From Owenia fusiformis (Eukaryota > Annelida > Polychaeta > Sabellida > Oweniidae): a DNA stretch of 64,000 nucleotides. The notes under the pieces are model-generated. The model saw nothing but the letters and a program-made list of their open reading frames with translations. It did no database searches and was not told where the DNA came from. Location of the stretch: NCBI GenBank assembly GCA_903813345.2, contig CAIIXF020000012.1:4507318-4571317 (forward strand). The letters are read 5' to 3'. Of the stretch, positions 34,501 to 45,915 are shown piece after piece; position 1 is the first letter of the stretch, and each line of letters starts with the position of its first letter. The position numbers and the translations under genes were made by a program.

Positions 34501-37500
34501 CATTGTTTTGTTTTGATAAGAAACAGCAAGAGCTTCAGTTACGCATAAAAGACTTGTGGAATTTATAAATATAATTGACCAATGTGACGCATAATTTTTC
34601 GGTAATTCCGAAAAGTATCCAAATATAAACAATTATGGTAAACGTGATTAATGACGTTTTTGGCAAGGTGTAAGAAACGGATCTAGATTTGTTGTGAAAA
34701 TGTGGATTTGAATCCCCTGGGAAGTAAGCTAAGTGCCATTTTCGTTCAAGAATGTACTTTATCGAATTTTAAGCAATAAATTTCTAATTCGCTTACTAAA
34801 ATGACTATCCAAGAAATTTCATCAATACAAAGGAAAAATTGAAAAATTAAAAAAACAATAACATGCCAGAAAATGTATGTAGGTTTGCAAATCGGAATAA
34901 TCCAAAGCAAAAAAGGTTAGACTCCCATTTCCCACAAACAATTTCATAATAGTGTGGTAATCAATGCTTATTAATGACGTAGCAATTTCCTTTGGATAAA
35001 TTGTATGAAATTGTCATTTCCAGAAAATATATTATGCCAGCAAATTCAACTATAACAATTTTCTGAGCAAAACCATTACCATTAGTTTTATTTATCATGC
35101 ATTTTACAAATAAAGTCGCGTTTTCAGAAAGCGATTTTCTGTTAACACTTTGACTCACAGGGTGTAAAAGAAGACATTTGGTGAAATAAAAAAATCGTAT
35201 CAAGTAACATCTATAAGGAGAGAGTTGCTGCTAACACTCAGACACTACACACTTCTTGAAAAAAGATGCACTTTTTAGTAATTTAAAGTGTATAGCTAGG
35301 CTATAGGTTTTGAGCTGCTTTAAAGAAAGAGGTTCATTTTTTCATTTTAAATAACAACCCTCTGAACCAATTAAAGCAAAAGAAAAAAATCTGAAGGTCG
35401 ATTCGTTTATACAGTAGGTATCAGCTTTTGATATTATTCGCATGCCAAAACTGTTGAATTTTACGCCAGTAAGTAGCACACATATTCTTTTCAACTCAGA
35501 TAACAAAAAAAGCGTAAGAACACGTAAGATCTAGAAAAGTTCTGGGTGATTCTATTTAATGATAAGAAATTTCAACAGCCTATTTTCTTCGTGCGACAAT
35601 TACTCAGTGATGATGGTTTCTTTAATGCTGCATATTAGGTCGATGTTATATATTACAAAATCTAAATTTATTTTAAATAGTACAAACTGAATACATATAG
35701 AAGCCGGGTATATTCAAAAGAAGATTAAATTAAATTGAAATTAAATTAAATAATACTTGTTCAATATGTCCTCATAATAGTAAAGTTGTTAAGTGATATC
35801 TCCATTAATAGTCACTTGACTCATTTTACGATCATTTAGCGTTGTTTGGGTCTGTGTCCTATGCATGTTATACTCGGACATTTTCTTTCTCATTGTTTTT
35901 GGAGAAGTCAATGGTTCCTTACATTGAAAAAACTCCAATAGAGATTGCCTGAACTTCATACCACTTATACAATACATTATGAAATTCAGGCGCAGTTCGA
36001 ATATTCAAGCATATATCCTACTGTAATGAGAAGTTTGTCGTCCGGGGTTAGTTCATAGGTTGGATCCTTAATTATTTTAAGGTTCACCGCGATAAGTACT
36101 ATTACAGCCGGAGCTGTTAGCAACAGAAAGACTATTGATATTGCAATCAGCGTCACCGTCATTGACTTTGTGGCGTCATCACTCGATGAGTTAATGACGT
36201 TCATGCGTATGTTACGTCTACTTTCGGCTTTTATGAGGTGGATGACGATCAATAGATTACATATGAAGATTAACGTAAATGGAAAAAAGGACGCAACACA
36301 ACCATCAATCCATGTCCAATAATATGAATAAAATCCTTCGGAGTATTTGAAATTTTGACAGATATCCATTTCAATAGAAGCTGTTTCATTTCTTTTATAG
36401 ATCGTTCTGTTATGAAATGTTTGGTTTTGGGTCGTCGCCTTATATAAGATCGGCTTCATTTCAGCTGTTGCATTTTGCGCAACGGTCACCGTCATGTTCA
36501 CCAAAAAGTGGCAGTTGATCAGCACTAATGTTACCATAACAACAAAGATTGTCAATATCGTTCTTCTGGAAGTGAATAATATTTTAGCTCTCATTGGTCG
36601 GTAAACGATGACGAGTCTCTCCAAAGTAACGCACACAAGCATCCAGGCTGAAAGGTCCCTACAGCAATGCACGATTAATGCGTGAAATTTACACACCCAC
36701 GCATGGGTGGCGCGGAGATTGAACTGGTGGACGTATAGTCCCCAGTTCGGTCCCAATCCAAAAATGAGTAATCCTATATCTGATACAGCTAACATCGAGA
36801 GATAAATCGACAATGTTGTGTATTTCATACTCGTGAATCGCATCACCAGTAAAGATAGGATGTTGCCTATTAATCCAACGACCAGAACCACTGGTGACAT
36901 GTACCGCCATAGGTTCAAATATAACTCTGTTGTTTGATTTTCCATATTGTTTAACTATCACTATCAACTGGTTAATTTATGTTCCGTATAGTTCTTCAAA
37001 TTATATTTCAAATTTAGAATGTTTACAAACAAGATCGATTATTCAAGAACTCATTTTGATGAAATGTGAAATACTTTTGGCTGGAATTCAAACTGTTTTT
37101 CTGGTTTTATGGTTAAATCCATCATTTGCGTGACCTGTGAGTTATTTAACAAGTTATATTTCCGTGATGCTTTTGTTGTTTGTGCGATAGGTTAACAGCT
37201 AAACAATTGTACCATCCGTTTATGGTTCACTTTTTATCTACAGTCGTCTCCGTGCGTGTATGTTAATGTATGAACAGCGCTGTAGGACCTACGAACAAAT
37301 CGTCAAATTTAGTTCCACTCAGCACATGTAATTTTTATTAGCCCGTTAATTGTTTAACAAATATATTTCCAAAGTGAACGCTTTACTGAGAGACACGTCA
37401 TCTCCAAATTCGTAAATAGATTTTAATAACTTCTTAATAAGGCTCCTAAAATAAGATATCCATGTTTATATAAGTTCGGCCTTAGTCTTGGTTTTGACGT

Positions 37501-40500
37501 TAACCCAGGTACATTTTCATTTCTTGGTATCTTGTATCTGGTTTGTTTAGCTAACCAAGATTTACAGAGGTATATGGTCCATACGGTCTGTGTAATAATT
37601 AATTAGTAGATGCCTGCCGTTTACACTTATATAATCAGCAAACTGACGGGATGTATTACGCTCCAGATCCTAAAATCTGTTGTGGAAAACATCCAAGTAC
37701 AGGAAACATTTTAGATGGTAACTTTGTAAGTAACAAATGTACAGAATACGGCATATATATGAACAAAGGTTACAAACTGACAAGTGTTGAAGTCATTTTT
37801 TATGCCATAACATGATGATTAATATCACAATGGAAGAACGTATGTGTATCTCCCGAAATCTTTTGGAAGGGTATTTATTGTTAAGTTTGGCGAATTTCAA
37901 TATCGGTTTATCCATAGCGATTCCAGTTAGCGCACCATTAAATGAAGAATTTCTTCATAAAATAACATCATTCAATTAAGAATAGGACAGATTCCTTAGT
38001 TATTGATTGTTGTGCAGTACAACGCCAACGCCGAAAACAGTCGAGGCGAACCTGAATAGCGCGGCAAACTTAAACAGGCGAGGCAAAATGAGAGACGAAG
38101 AGGATCTTCTACAACTCTGTGGTTTTGGCCTAATAAACATATTTGAATATATTATACATCTTTCTATAAAATTGTGATTGGTTTAAACTTCAAATTTTGT
38201 TTAAATAAAATTTTGTATTTTTTTCGAAAAATGTATTTAAAATATTTCTGTAAAATCTTGACGAATCGACATAGCTACTGTAGCTAGCTACGCCCATGTT
38301 AATAATCTCCTGGACTCTCTGTAAGATGAAGAGCAATGGATGTTTATAAACAAAACTTGATATAGTTTAATATTAAATAGCATTCAGATTTCCTTCTTTC
38401 GTGATCTTTACTGTGTTAGGTAACATATACATTTATCATTCATCAACAACCGTCTAACGTAGCCAAGTGTAGTTTGTTTGCTTAGGGAACACTTGTGCCT
38501 CGGAATGTACAGTATTGGCATATAACATAATGCTATTAACAAGGTGACTTATACAGTATGCGAATGACTTTCATGTAAAATAGAATTGAATGGATGTATA
38601 TTATTATTTAGATGAGAATGAATGAGGAAGAAAAAATGTTAAGCGCATGCTCTTTAGCAAAGTATATAACTAAAAGGATGACTTGTATAGTACAAAAGTC
38701 CCGAATCACCGAGTCCTGAATCATCATCATAAGTCATACTGTTTAGCTGCCATATTTTAAATGGTTTGGCTTGTTTAAGCCAATTTTTGTATATGTGCAT
38801 TTGACTGTCATGCTTATACACACTTCCTGTGTTTTCTAGAACTTTTGACTTCGGATATTACAAATTCCAAGGGGTTGCTTTTCCAAAATAATAATAAACA
38901 TAATGTATTCGATACACTAAGTATACAGTAGGCAGTGCTCACACTGGATCTCATATGTCTGCCATATCTATAATTTCTCGATCATACTACTTTTCAGGTG
39001 CTTTTATTAACACATAGTTTCAGGATGAAATAATCTATCTATAGTTCACAAAATTTATTTTCACCTGAAATATATGTTTTTCGATGCTTACAATGATCAA
39101 ATTATTTGATATTAATCTTTTGCCATGCTCAACGAAATGGGTCGATGGTCTGGTTTTGTGATTGACAAGTGAATGGCGCACCCGGCTGCTATCGGAAGAA
39201 GGGGGCGTAACAAAAATTAGTAATAAATCGAGGTGAAAGTAAATTGGCGAACTCACATTTAGGTTAAAGGAGGTACATTATATGAAGTAGAAATTACAAA
39301 AGTCAATTTCCGCTGTTTGAGTTGACAAAACGTCTTAATAAATACTTTTTCGAAATTTTGGCGTCACGTGCGTCATGCCTCACTGCTCAGTTTCAAGATG
39401 CGGTAACTACCGTTACCTTCTCATCTAAGATGGCGGACGAAAAGAGTCGATTTCGATATTTTTGGTTTTCGTCGAATTTAACTACTTTATAATTGACCCT
39501 TAAGCGGTGTAACATAGAGTTGAAGTTTGGCGTCCACGTATGATTTAGGAACAAATGGCCATACTCCAAAGTTTCAAAAATATACTGTATAAGGCTTATC
39601 AAGTTCAATTATCAAAGCATTACGTCAATTATAAGGTAGTTTAATTCGACGAAAATTAAATAAATATCAAAATCGAAATTTTCCGTCCGCCACCTTAGAT
39701 GAGAAGGTAACGGCCGTTACCGCATCTTGATACTGACCAGTGATGCCTGTCTTCACCCATGGTCAAACATCTAGGCATGATCATTGCAATAATTAAGTTA
39801 TGCAGATGTCGATATTTGCTAATTAAAATAAGGCTAAATACTTTCCACATGGATAATCTTTTATTTTGAAATGAATGCTTCTTTATGTTCTGGTTTCCAA
39901 TTTGCAGGTCTTAAATCACTTGATAACAAACTCGACTAATCAACACGACTTACTCCATTTACACAGACGTGAGATACTCAAAACTACTATTCTTGGAACT
40001 ATACTGACTACAATCCCAATACCACGCTCTAAAAAGTTTTTGAAACGAACGTATTTTGTCAATTTCGCCAAAGAAAAGACTCTCACTATGGACCTCCCTT
40101 ATATGCTGTTATTCGACAATATTTTTACAATATTGGTTAGAATTCAACAACATCGTTGATAATGTACTGCCAAACAAGGATTTAACATGCAAAATGTCAC
40201 CACTTGCCATTTGTTACAGACAAAAACACAGAACGCCGTAACAAAAAGTACGAGACCATAACAATGTGTCACATTTTACATTTTACTGTATAACTACCCC
40301 AAACATCGATACTTGATCATAAAAAACTTCAAAGAACAAGGCACATGGTGAACAATATCCTACCTAAAACATAGCAATGTGGACTTGATGACCCGGAAAG
40401 CAAGATGGCTGCCAAAAAGTTAATCAGTTCAAGAACTTCCTACCATGTAATATGTGCAAAAATTTGAATTTAATCCATTGAGTAGTTTTCCTGGAATCGC

Positions 40501-43091
40501 GATGACAAGATTTATCTAAGAACTTCCAAAATGGCCACCAGAATGTAAGATGGCCGCCGAAAAGTTAATCAGTCCAAGAACTTCTTACCATGTAAGATAT
40601 GTTTATCAGCTCTAGAACTTCTTACCATGTTACATGTGTGAAAATTTGAAGTAAATCCGTTGAGTGGTTTTCCCGGCATCGCAATGACAAGATTTATCTA
40701 AAAACTTCCAAGATTGCCGCCAGAATGCAAGATGGCCCCCGAAAAGTTAATCAGCTCTAGAACTTCTTACCATGTAATATGTATGAAAATTTGAAGTAAA
40801 TCCGTTAAGTGACTTTCCTGGAATCGTGATGACAAGAAAGTGAGACGTCGCCCACCAACGCGCGCCGCCCGTCAAGCTGATGACAATATCGTACATTTTT
40901 AGGTACGATAGAAAATTGGAAGAGCAAAACTAACATCCAAATGTCACCACTTACCATTTGTTACAGATGCCAACCGCTAACGCCATTTGCTACAGGCGCC
41001 GAAAACAAACCGCCAAAGGTTGAACACCAACCGCCGAACATTGTTCACAAAAAAGTTGGAGACTATGATCATAAACAGTTTCTACTTCTGGTTGGGACAT
41101 AAAAACAACAAAAAAGCTATATATGTACATGTACTATTGAAGTTTTACTTACAGTTTTTCAAACAAGACTAGATTAAATGGATTGTAGCCAGCGCCATCT
41201 TTTTCTATTTCTGTGAGGTAGTCATTTGCACTTGTGGATGTAGGCATGAAGTTGGTTACTAGAAATCCTAAATGTTGAATAAATAACATTATTATTTCCA
41301 TGCCGTGATACTCGTTCTGTCATTGGTCAATTAGATATCATGTGACTAAAAAGATATAGTGGTATGCCATGTCTCCATGCTTAGAAAACGTGTGAAGAGT
41401 GTATATTCAACTCCACAGAATTCAATATTTGTATATTATGCACCAAACAATATAGAAAATTGTCTTTAAAATATTTTAGATCTACAACCATTATGATCAA
41501 ATATTTCTGATATAATAAACGGTCTAATGCAGGTGAGTATGAAAGCGAATACTTGTTATGTATACAATATATGTTAACAAAGGTCGAATATATTTAGACC
41601 AGAATATCCTGTTCAAGTCAAAATATTTGGCGAAGAGTGGAAATACTTATGACGCTTCTCTAAAACGTGATGTTCATCCGCATTGTATAGCATATGTGTT
41701 AATTCTATGTGCTTACCCCCATATCACACCAAACTAGTTCTTACCTGTTCTTGCCAGTCCTACGAAAACGTCGTAAAACGGGCTCAATCTGACTGTGGTC
41801 GGGAAATATGTCTAAAATAGTTAGCTACTTCGTTCATGAACAGTCTTCAATATGTCCATCTCATTCGCAGTTCGTTCAGGTCGCACCACGTCGGAGTGCA
41901 ACGTCGTATAATGCGTCCATTAATCTAGAAGATCATCATGACCTGATTACAGAACGGTATGGTCGCCATCGAATTTTGAATCGATTCAAAATTCTACATC
42001 ACATTCCCCGTCCGGGAAAGTCCATGAAATTCGTTAACAGACCGTAGAACATTGTAGCTACGTTCATTCCGTTCGCACACAGTTTAAAACCAGTTTTGAA
42101 GAACACAGTGGCAACTTGCTTGGTGTCAATCTAGAGGACCTACCCGTTCGAGTACGTTCTATTAAGTTTGTAAATAGACCCCAACCGGTTACGTCCAGTC
42201 CGTTCGTACACAGTTGAAGCCCACGTGGTGAGAACTAGTTTTGTGTGATAGTAGGGTTAAAATCTAATTAATCTCACCTCTTCCTTTCTTAGCTCCAACT
42301 ATATCCACTCCATCGTTACTGAGAATGTTAAGGAGAACTCCTATTTTGTTATTGGTAGATAGAGCAAGCCAAGTTCCACCCTCTTTGCCTGCTTGCTGGT
42401 CGAGACCTATGAAATGAACAATGTGCGATTCAACTGCAATATTGAGTAAGAGCAAAAGTTGTTGCCGATGGTTTTTAATACAGGGGATGGCCTAACTATT
42501 TCGATAAATTGCTGGAAAGGGGTGCTGTATAATGATACACATAGGGACACAAAGGATAATGGACACAAAAAGAGTAATGAATTTTGGACGTGGAGTGTGC
42601 TTTATTCTACCATTAGAAATAATCAATTTTGTTGAAAATAAACTGGACAGGAAGATCACATCAAATCTTCAGTGGCTCTAAATTGTGTACATTACCTGGA
42701 CTATCGGAAATTTTTAAACAATCTTAAATATTGAACTATTTTGCCGAGAAAAACGTTCAGTGTTGGTACGTGTTCACTTCAGAGAGGGTAATTCAAACAG
42801 AAGTCAGTAGAGTATGTGCGGAGGAAGGGTGTCTTCTAGAGCCAGGTGTTCACTAGAGCCAGGTGTTCACTAGAGACAGGTGTTCACGAGAGATGTTCAC
42901 TAAGACAGGTTTTACTATATTATTATACTTCGAGCGAAATATATCTTACCGCTTATACAATTAGGAGCATCATCCCAGAATCCAGCAGGCTTTGTCGGTC
43001 GCACAAAGTATTCATCACGATTGTTGGCAATAATCAACTGGTAGCCATCATCTTTAGGGTTGTCACTAATAGCGACAAACAGTATACACAT
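31387..43091 (-). CDS. TANGO2: TANGO2 / NRDE-family protein, seven coding exons, 293 aa
   Basis: Exons (plus coordinates): 42950-43091, 42278-42406, 41153-41267, 33851-33924, 33350-33518, 32305-32418, 31387-31525. They sum to 882 bp, and every junction is GT..AG with matching phase. The product starts MCILF, with a Cys at position 2 as in the family. NRDE, the signature that names the family, is at residues 24-27; GKEGGTWLA is near 54-62, IYSMSN near 155-160 and YGTRTNT at 245-251. Length is close to the human protein (about 276 aa). TANGO2 proteins were found in a Golgi-organisation screen; later work links them to mitochondria, lipid and haem handling, and the exact reaction is unsettled. 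Exon order and motif spacing match the family throughout. An acceptor-like TTTACATTTCAG at 43111 suggests an upstream 5' UTR exon that I could not place. Confidence 0.93.
31702..31871. mobile_element. 170-bp MITE with 5-bp target duplication AGTGA, in TANGO2 intron 6
   Basis: The ends CAGGCCCGTAGCC and GGCTACGGGCCTG are perfect inverses (13 bp). AGTGA flanks both sides (31697-31701 and 31872-31876). It is the best preserved copy of this family in the window. Confidence 0.88.
31945..32145. repeat. Palindromic GGTACCGTACGGTACCGT minisatellite, in TANGO2 intron 6
   Basis: Imperfect repeats of ACGGTACCGT and CGTACGGTA words, themselves mostly self-complementary, fill about 200 bp. Strong cruciform or hairpin potential. 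Confidence 0.75.
32305..32418 (-). CDS. TANGO2: TANGO2 exon 6
   Basis: Acceptor TTTTGCTTTTAG|TC. It encodes HMPDPQLESQ through SAICV to INYGT. Donor AG|GTATGA. Phase 2 in, phase 2 out. It completes the conserved YGTRTNT motif across the next junction. Confidence 0.92.
33350..33518 (-). CDS. TANGO2: TANGO2 exon 5
   Basis: Acceptor TTTTTTTATTCTAG|GG. It encodes GIYSMSNSTNRKPWNKVLHG to MLNDDT, matching the family block 'G.Y.LSN..L..PW.K...GK'. Donor AG|GTACAG. Phase 1 in, phase 2 out. Confidence 0.93.
33851..33924 (-). CDS. TANGO2: TANGO2 exon 4
   Basis: A 74-bp exon with acceptor TTATGTGTTTCAG|TG. It encodes VDSDRWKMHYYNNED to VYDH, corresponding to the family's 'YYsN' segment. Donor G|GTGAGG. 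Phase 2 in, phase 1 out. It lies 7.2 kb from exon 3. Confidence 0.88.
35789..36945 (-). pseudogene. Rhodopsin-family (class A) peptide-type GPCR, single exon, frameshifted in TM7
   Basis: A 319-codon frame starts with ATG at 36945. TM1 has GLIGNILSLLV (N1.50), TM2 has LAVSD (D2.50). A Cys follows in WVCKFH, and TM3 ends in ERL, the DRY position. ECL2 has several N-glycosylation sequons. TM5 includes FFPFTLIF and TM6 LLLTAPAVIV. The frame stops at 35986 in mid TM7; the missing continuation (NFIMYCISGMKFRQS, an N-x-x-x-Y end of TM7 and helix 8) is open in the next frame to the stop at 35789. So one base has been lost near 35989-35992, or the sequence has an error. The NF..Y ending resembles FMRFamide-receptor-like GPCRs, and the ligand is unknown. 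It lies inside TANGO2 intron 3 on the same strand. Confidence 0.85.
37134..39380. other. TANGO2 intron 3, non-coding stretch
   Basis: No frame or repeat that I can support. Likely intronic DNA, and possibly the upstream region of the nested GPCR. Confidence 0.4.
39381..39742. mobile_element. 362-bp MITE with about 120-bp terminal inverted repeats, in TANGO2 intron 3
   Basis: The ends are CACTGCTCAGTTTCAAGATG and the inverse of CATCTTGATACTGACCAGTG. Similarity continues through GTTACCTTCTCATCTAAG and TTCGTCGAATTTAACTAC on both sides. ATGCCT flanks at 39375-39380 and 39743-39748. The CACTG ends are hAT-like, but the 6-bp duplication is not the usual 8 bp. Confidence 0.8.
40150..41060. repeat. 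Dispersed repeat with about 145-180-bp 'AAGATGGCCGCC' subunits
   Basis: Subunits marked by GTTAATCAG, AAGAACTTCTTACCATGTAA, TTTGAAGTAAATCCGTT and ATGACAAGATTTATCTAA recur from 40395 to 40840. They are bracketed by ATGTCACCACTTGCCATTTG (40192) and ATGTCACCACTTACCATTTG (40939). It is related to 8881-9100. Confidence 0.7.
41153..41267 (-). CDS. TANGO2: TANGO2 exon 3
   Basis: Acceptor CAACATTTAG|GA. It encodes GFLVTNFMPTSTSANDYL and GYNPFNLVLFEK, which match the family block GFLV..F....YL......YNPFNL. Donor CT|GTAAGT. Phase 1 in, phase 2 out. Confidence 0.92.
42278..42406 (-). CDS. TANGO2: TANGO2 exon 2
   Basis: Acceptor TTCATTTCATAG|GTC. It encodes GLDQQAGKEGGTWLALS and on to KKGRG, the most conserved block of the family. 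Donor G|GTGAGATT. Phase 1 in, phase 1 out. Confidence 0.93.
42775..42915. repeat. GTGTTCACTAGAGACAG short tandem repeat, in TANGO2 intron 1 (partly duplicated at 44.93-45.03 kb)
   Basis: CCAGGTGTTCACTAGAG is tandemly repeated about four times between 42838 and 42915. It is preceded by GTGTTCACTTC..AGAGGG..ATTCA, a block also found at 44930-45030. Confidence 0.65.
42950..43091 (-). CDS. TANGO2: TANGO2 exon 1 (coding part)
   Basis: ATG at 43091-43089. It encodes MCILFVAISD... through the NRDE motif to NCIS. The donor is G|GTAAGATAT (GT at 42949-42948), ending phase 1. The upstream sequence TTTCAG ends at 43111, so this may be the second exon of the transcript. Confidence 0.92.
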
Positions 43092-43330
43092 ATCACTTCA
43101 AAGTGTGAAACTGAAATGTAAAGTATAGAAATAATGGTACACGAACATTGCAATATTCTCAATTCTTGTCGGCAAAGATATGTAAAATACAATGTAATTA
43201 TATGTCTAAGTACCTTGAGTTGAAAGAAATGGATAAAATGGCAATGGTTTTATAATTTAAGCACTCGGTCGTCGGAGAGTTGATACCTGGAGGCTTTACA
43301 CGCATTTTGTGTGCGTTTGAGTGAAGCCGA

Positions 43331-43926
43331 TATTAGAGAGGTTAAGCTACACGTTACAGAACTTGAATGTGAACTTCAATGCGCGCGCAGATAAATGACG
43401 TCAGATTTGTTTATTTTCTGTGGGCAAGCGTGAAGTTTACAGGTTTTTACATGAGATTATCACATTGGTGCAATTTACAGACGTGTATTCAACAAAGCAT
43501 GAACGTGTACTTCTATGCGCGCGCAGGAAAATGACGTCAGATCAGTCTACTTTCTACAGGTAATAAGAGTGAAAATTACAGGTTTTTACGTGTAGATGAG
43601 CTATTATACGTCGATCATTACGTGATTGATTTAAGCTATGTTCCTGGATGACTCAGGAGCCCATATTTGATACAGATACTCTTGCTTGTTATACTGGTAA
43701 ACCCCAATCCTTAACGTGGATTATAACCCTGTTTATTTTTTCGTCGGAAGCCACTCAGTAAAATTATGATTTCTCTGCACCCTGATGTCCAATCAAGATC
43801 ATTCGAGTATCTACAGTATGTGTTCCTGACACGTTTGGGCATCCGGAATTGACAACGTCTACCCTACGTTTGCACGCTATATTCACGGTTTGTATTTGAA
43901 CGTGTAGCTAACCTCTCTAGCTAATA
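43331..43926. mobile_element. Inverted-terminus element with two tandem CRE-bearing units, upstream of TANGO2
   Basis: AGAGAGGTTAAGCTACACGTT at the left and AACGTGTAGCTAACCTCTCT at the right form terminal inverted repeats. Inside, two related units (about 43366-43456 and 43500-43590) each contain TGCGCGCGCAG and a perfect TGACGTCA (43396-43403 and 43532-43539), followed by TTACAGGTTTTTAC. Confidence 0.65.
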
Positions 43927-43959
43927 GCTCATAAATACTTTCTATAAGTGTCATGTAAA

Positions 43960-45915
43960 CACAGGCTGGTATCGAAAAATTTGTCCGCTGTGACGGAGCG
44001 TGCTATTTTGCATAGAAACACTGGGAAATCCAAACAATTTATTTTTTTACTCATGTGTTTTGCTTTATCAAAGAAAATTACTCACTCCATGCAATAAATA
44101 CATCATTTTCGGGTAACTTTAACTTCTGTTTGAAGTCCAACAACGCTAAGAGTAAAAGCTATTGAAAACGGCGTCGGGGTATCATACTCCAATATCTACC
44201 ATTTCTTTTATTTCTTTTTAATGGTACAATACAGCGACACGATAATATTTACATATGTTTTCAGCGTAACTCTGAAGGTATTAATGATATCTTTATGTAT
44301 TGGGTATTTTAATTTTTATCATAAAACATAATGTTTCAACTTTTTGTCCGCTGTGACGGAGCAGTTTCAAATCTGAAATACGTTAAGAATTAAGATTTAT
44401 AATTTATCTCTTTACAACTACACTTTAGAGGAGAGAGCGTGTCAAATCTCTTTCGTAAAGTATTCTGAAGAAATGAAACGTAATAAAAGTACACCATTCA
44501 AATTCTGAGATGTATATACGACCACTCTTAAAACTTCTTTTCTCAGTTTGTACTGCAATACAACTTATGCATGGTGACTCATGAAAATGATAGTCAACTT
44601 CATTACAGTATAGGGTATTTGCCTTTCGTAGTGCATACTGTGGATTCATCCCCTGACATGGTAATTTTTTACGGTAACTTGGTTATTTGAAGTAAAATTA
44701 TTTGCTGAAGATGAAGCTAAATACATGTAATGGTATGGACTGCGGATTGTTGTACCCTTTTTAGTCGTTCCAAAAGGTAAGTGGAGTGTATCATTAAATA
44801 CGAAAATGCAAAATTTGATTTTAAGATTGTTCTTTATTTGAATAAGATTTATGGCTATCTGATGCAACTTCAGTAAAACATGTGTACAGTGAACACCTTT
44901 GGAGCGCAAAAATTTGTTTTTAGTTGGTAGATGTTCACTCCATAGAGGCAATTTCATTCAGAAGTCAGAGGAATATTTGATAAGAGGTGTTCACTAGAGA
45001 AAGATATTAATTGATACAGGTTTTACAGTGCAGCAGGTTTACCAAGACTTTTTCTATAATTTTATTCTATGCAAAACGATGAATTTCATAAATTTCAAAT
45101 AATTACAAATTAAATCTGTATTGGAATCATCTTATATACAGTAATATTATGTTGTAAAAGGTTATACATCTTTCAGAATGCAGGAAGTCTTTGCGCCTTT
45201 TCGAATAAATTCATATTAGCCCTATTTACAATACATGTGACATTCCAAGATGTCTTGGCGAAAACGTTTTAGAAATATTATGTTAAGTTTACACCATGTT
45301 GATTCGTGTTGATATCAATACAAGCCTCCGAAAAATGCGAAGAGTGGTCGTTTTTATATCTCAGATTTACATTACCCCAGATCTCCCAGAGGCTACTTGT
45401 CATAATTAAGGAAAGTGATTTGTGACGTTCTCTCTTCTAAGGGTACTTTTAAAAGATATAATATGAATCTTAAATTCTTAACGTAGTTCACAGTTAAAAC
45501 TGCTCCGTCACAGCTGACAAAAAATGTAAACATTATTTTTTATAAAAAATATTAAAAATGCCCAATACATCAGGATATCATTAATACCTTCAGAGTTATG
45601 CTGAAAACATATGAAAATATTATCTTGTCACTTTATTGTATCATTAAAAAGAAATAAAAGAAATTGTACATTTTGGAGTATGATACCCCAGCGCCGTTTT
45701 CAATAGCTATTACTCTTAGCGTCGTTGGACTTCAAACAAAATTTAAAGTTACCCGCAAATGATATACCCATTGCATGGAGTAAGAAATTTTCTTTTGTAT
45801 TGCGAAACATATGAGTAAAAAAATAAATTGTGTGGGTTTCTTGGTGTTTCTATGCAAAATAGCACGCTCCGTCACAGCGGACAAATTTTTCGATACCAGC
45901 CTGTGGTAAATGGAA
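43960..45915. mobile_element. 1.95-kb element with about 430-bp inverted arms
   Basis: The left arm (43960-44395) and right arm (45475-45915) are inverse copies over their whole length: CAGGCTGGTATCGAAAAATT faces AATTTTTCGATACCAGCCTG. TGTCCGCTGTGACGGAGC lies near both ends of each arm. The 1.1-kb interior has only short frames and no recognised transposase. It is likely a long-TIR non-autonomous transposon. Confidence 0.75.

Noticed and set aside
42264-42455. A stand-alone 63-codon minus-strand gene
   Set aside because: It is TANGO2 exon 2 with flanking intron.
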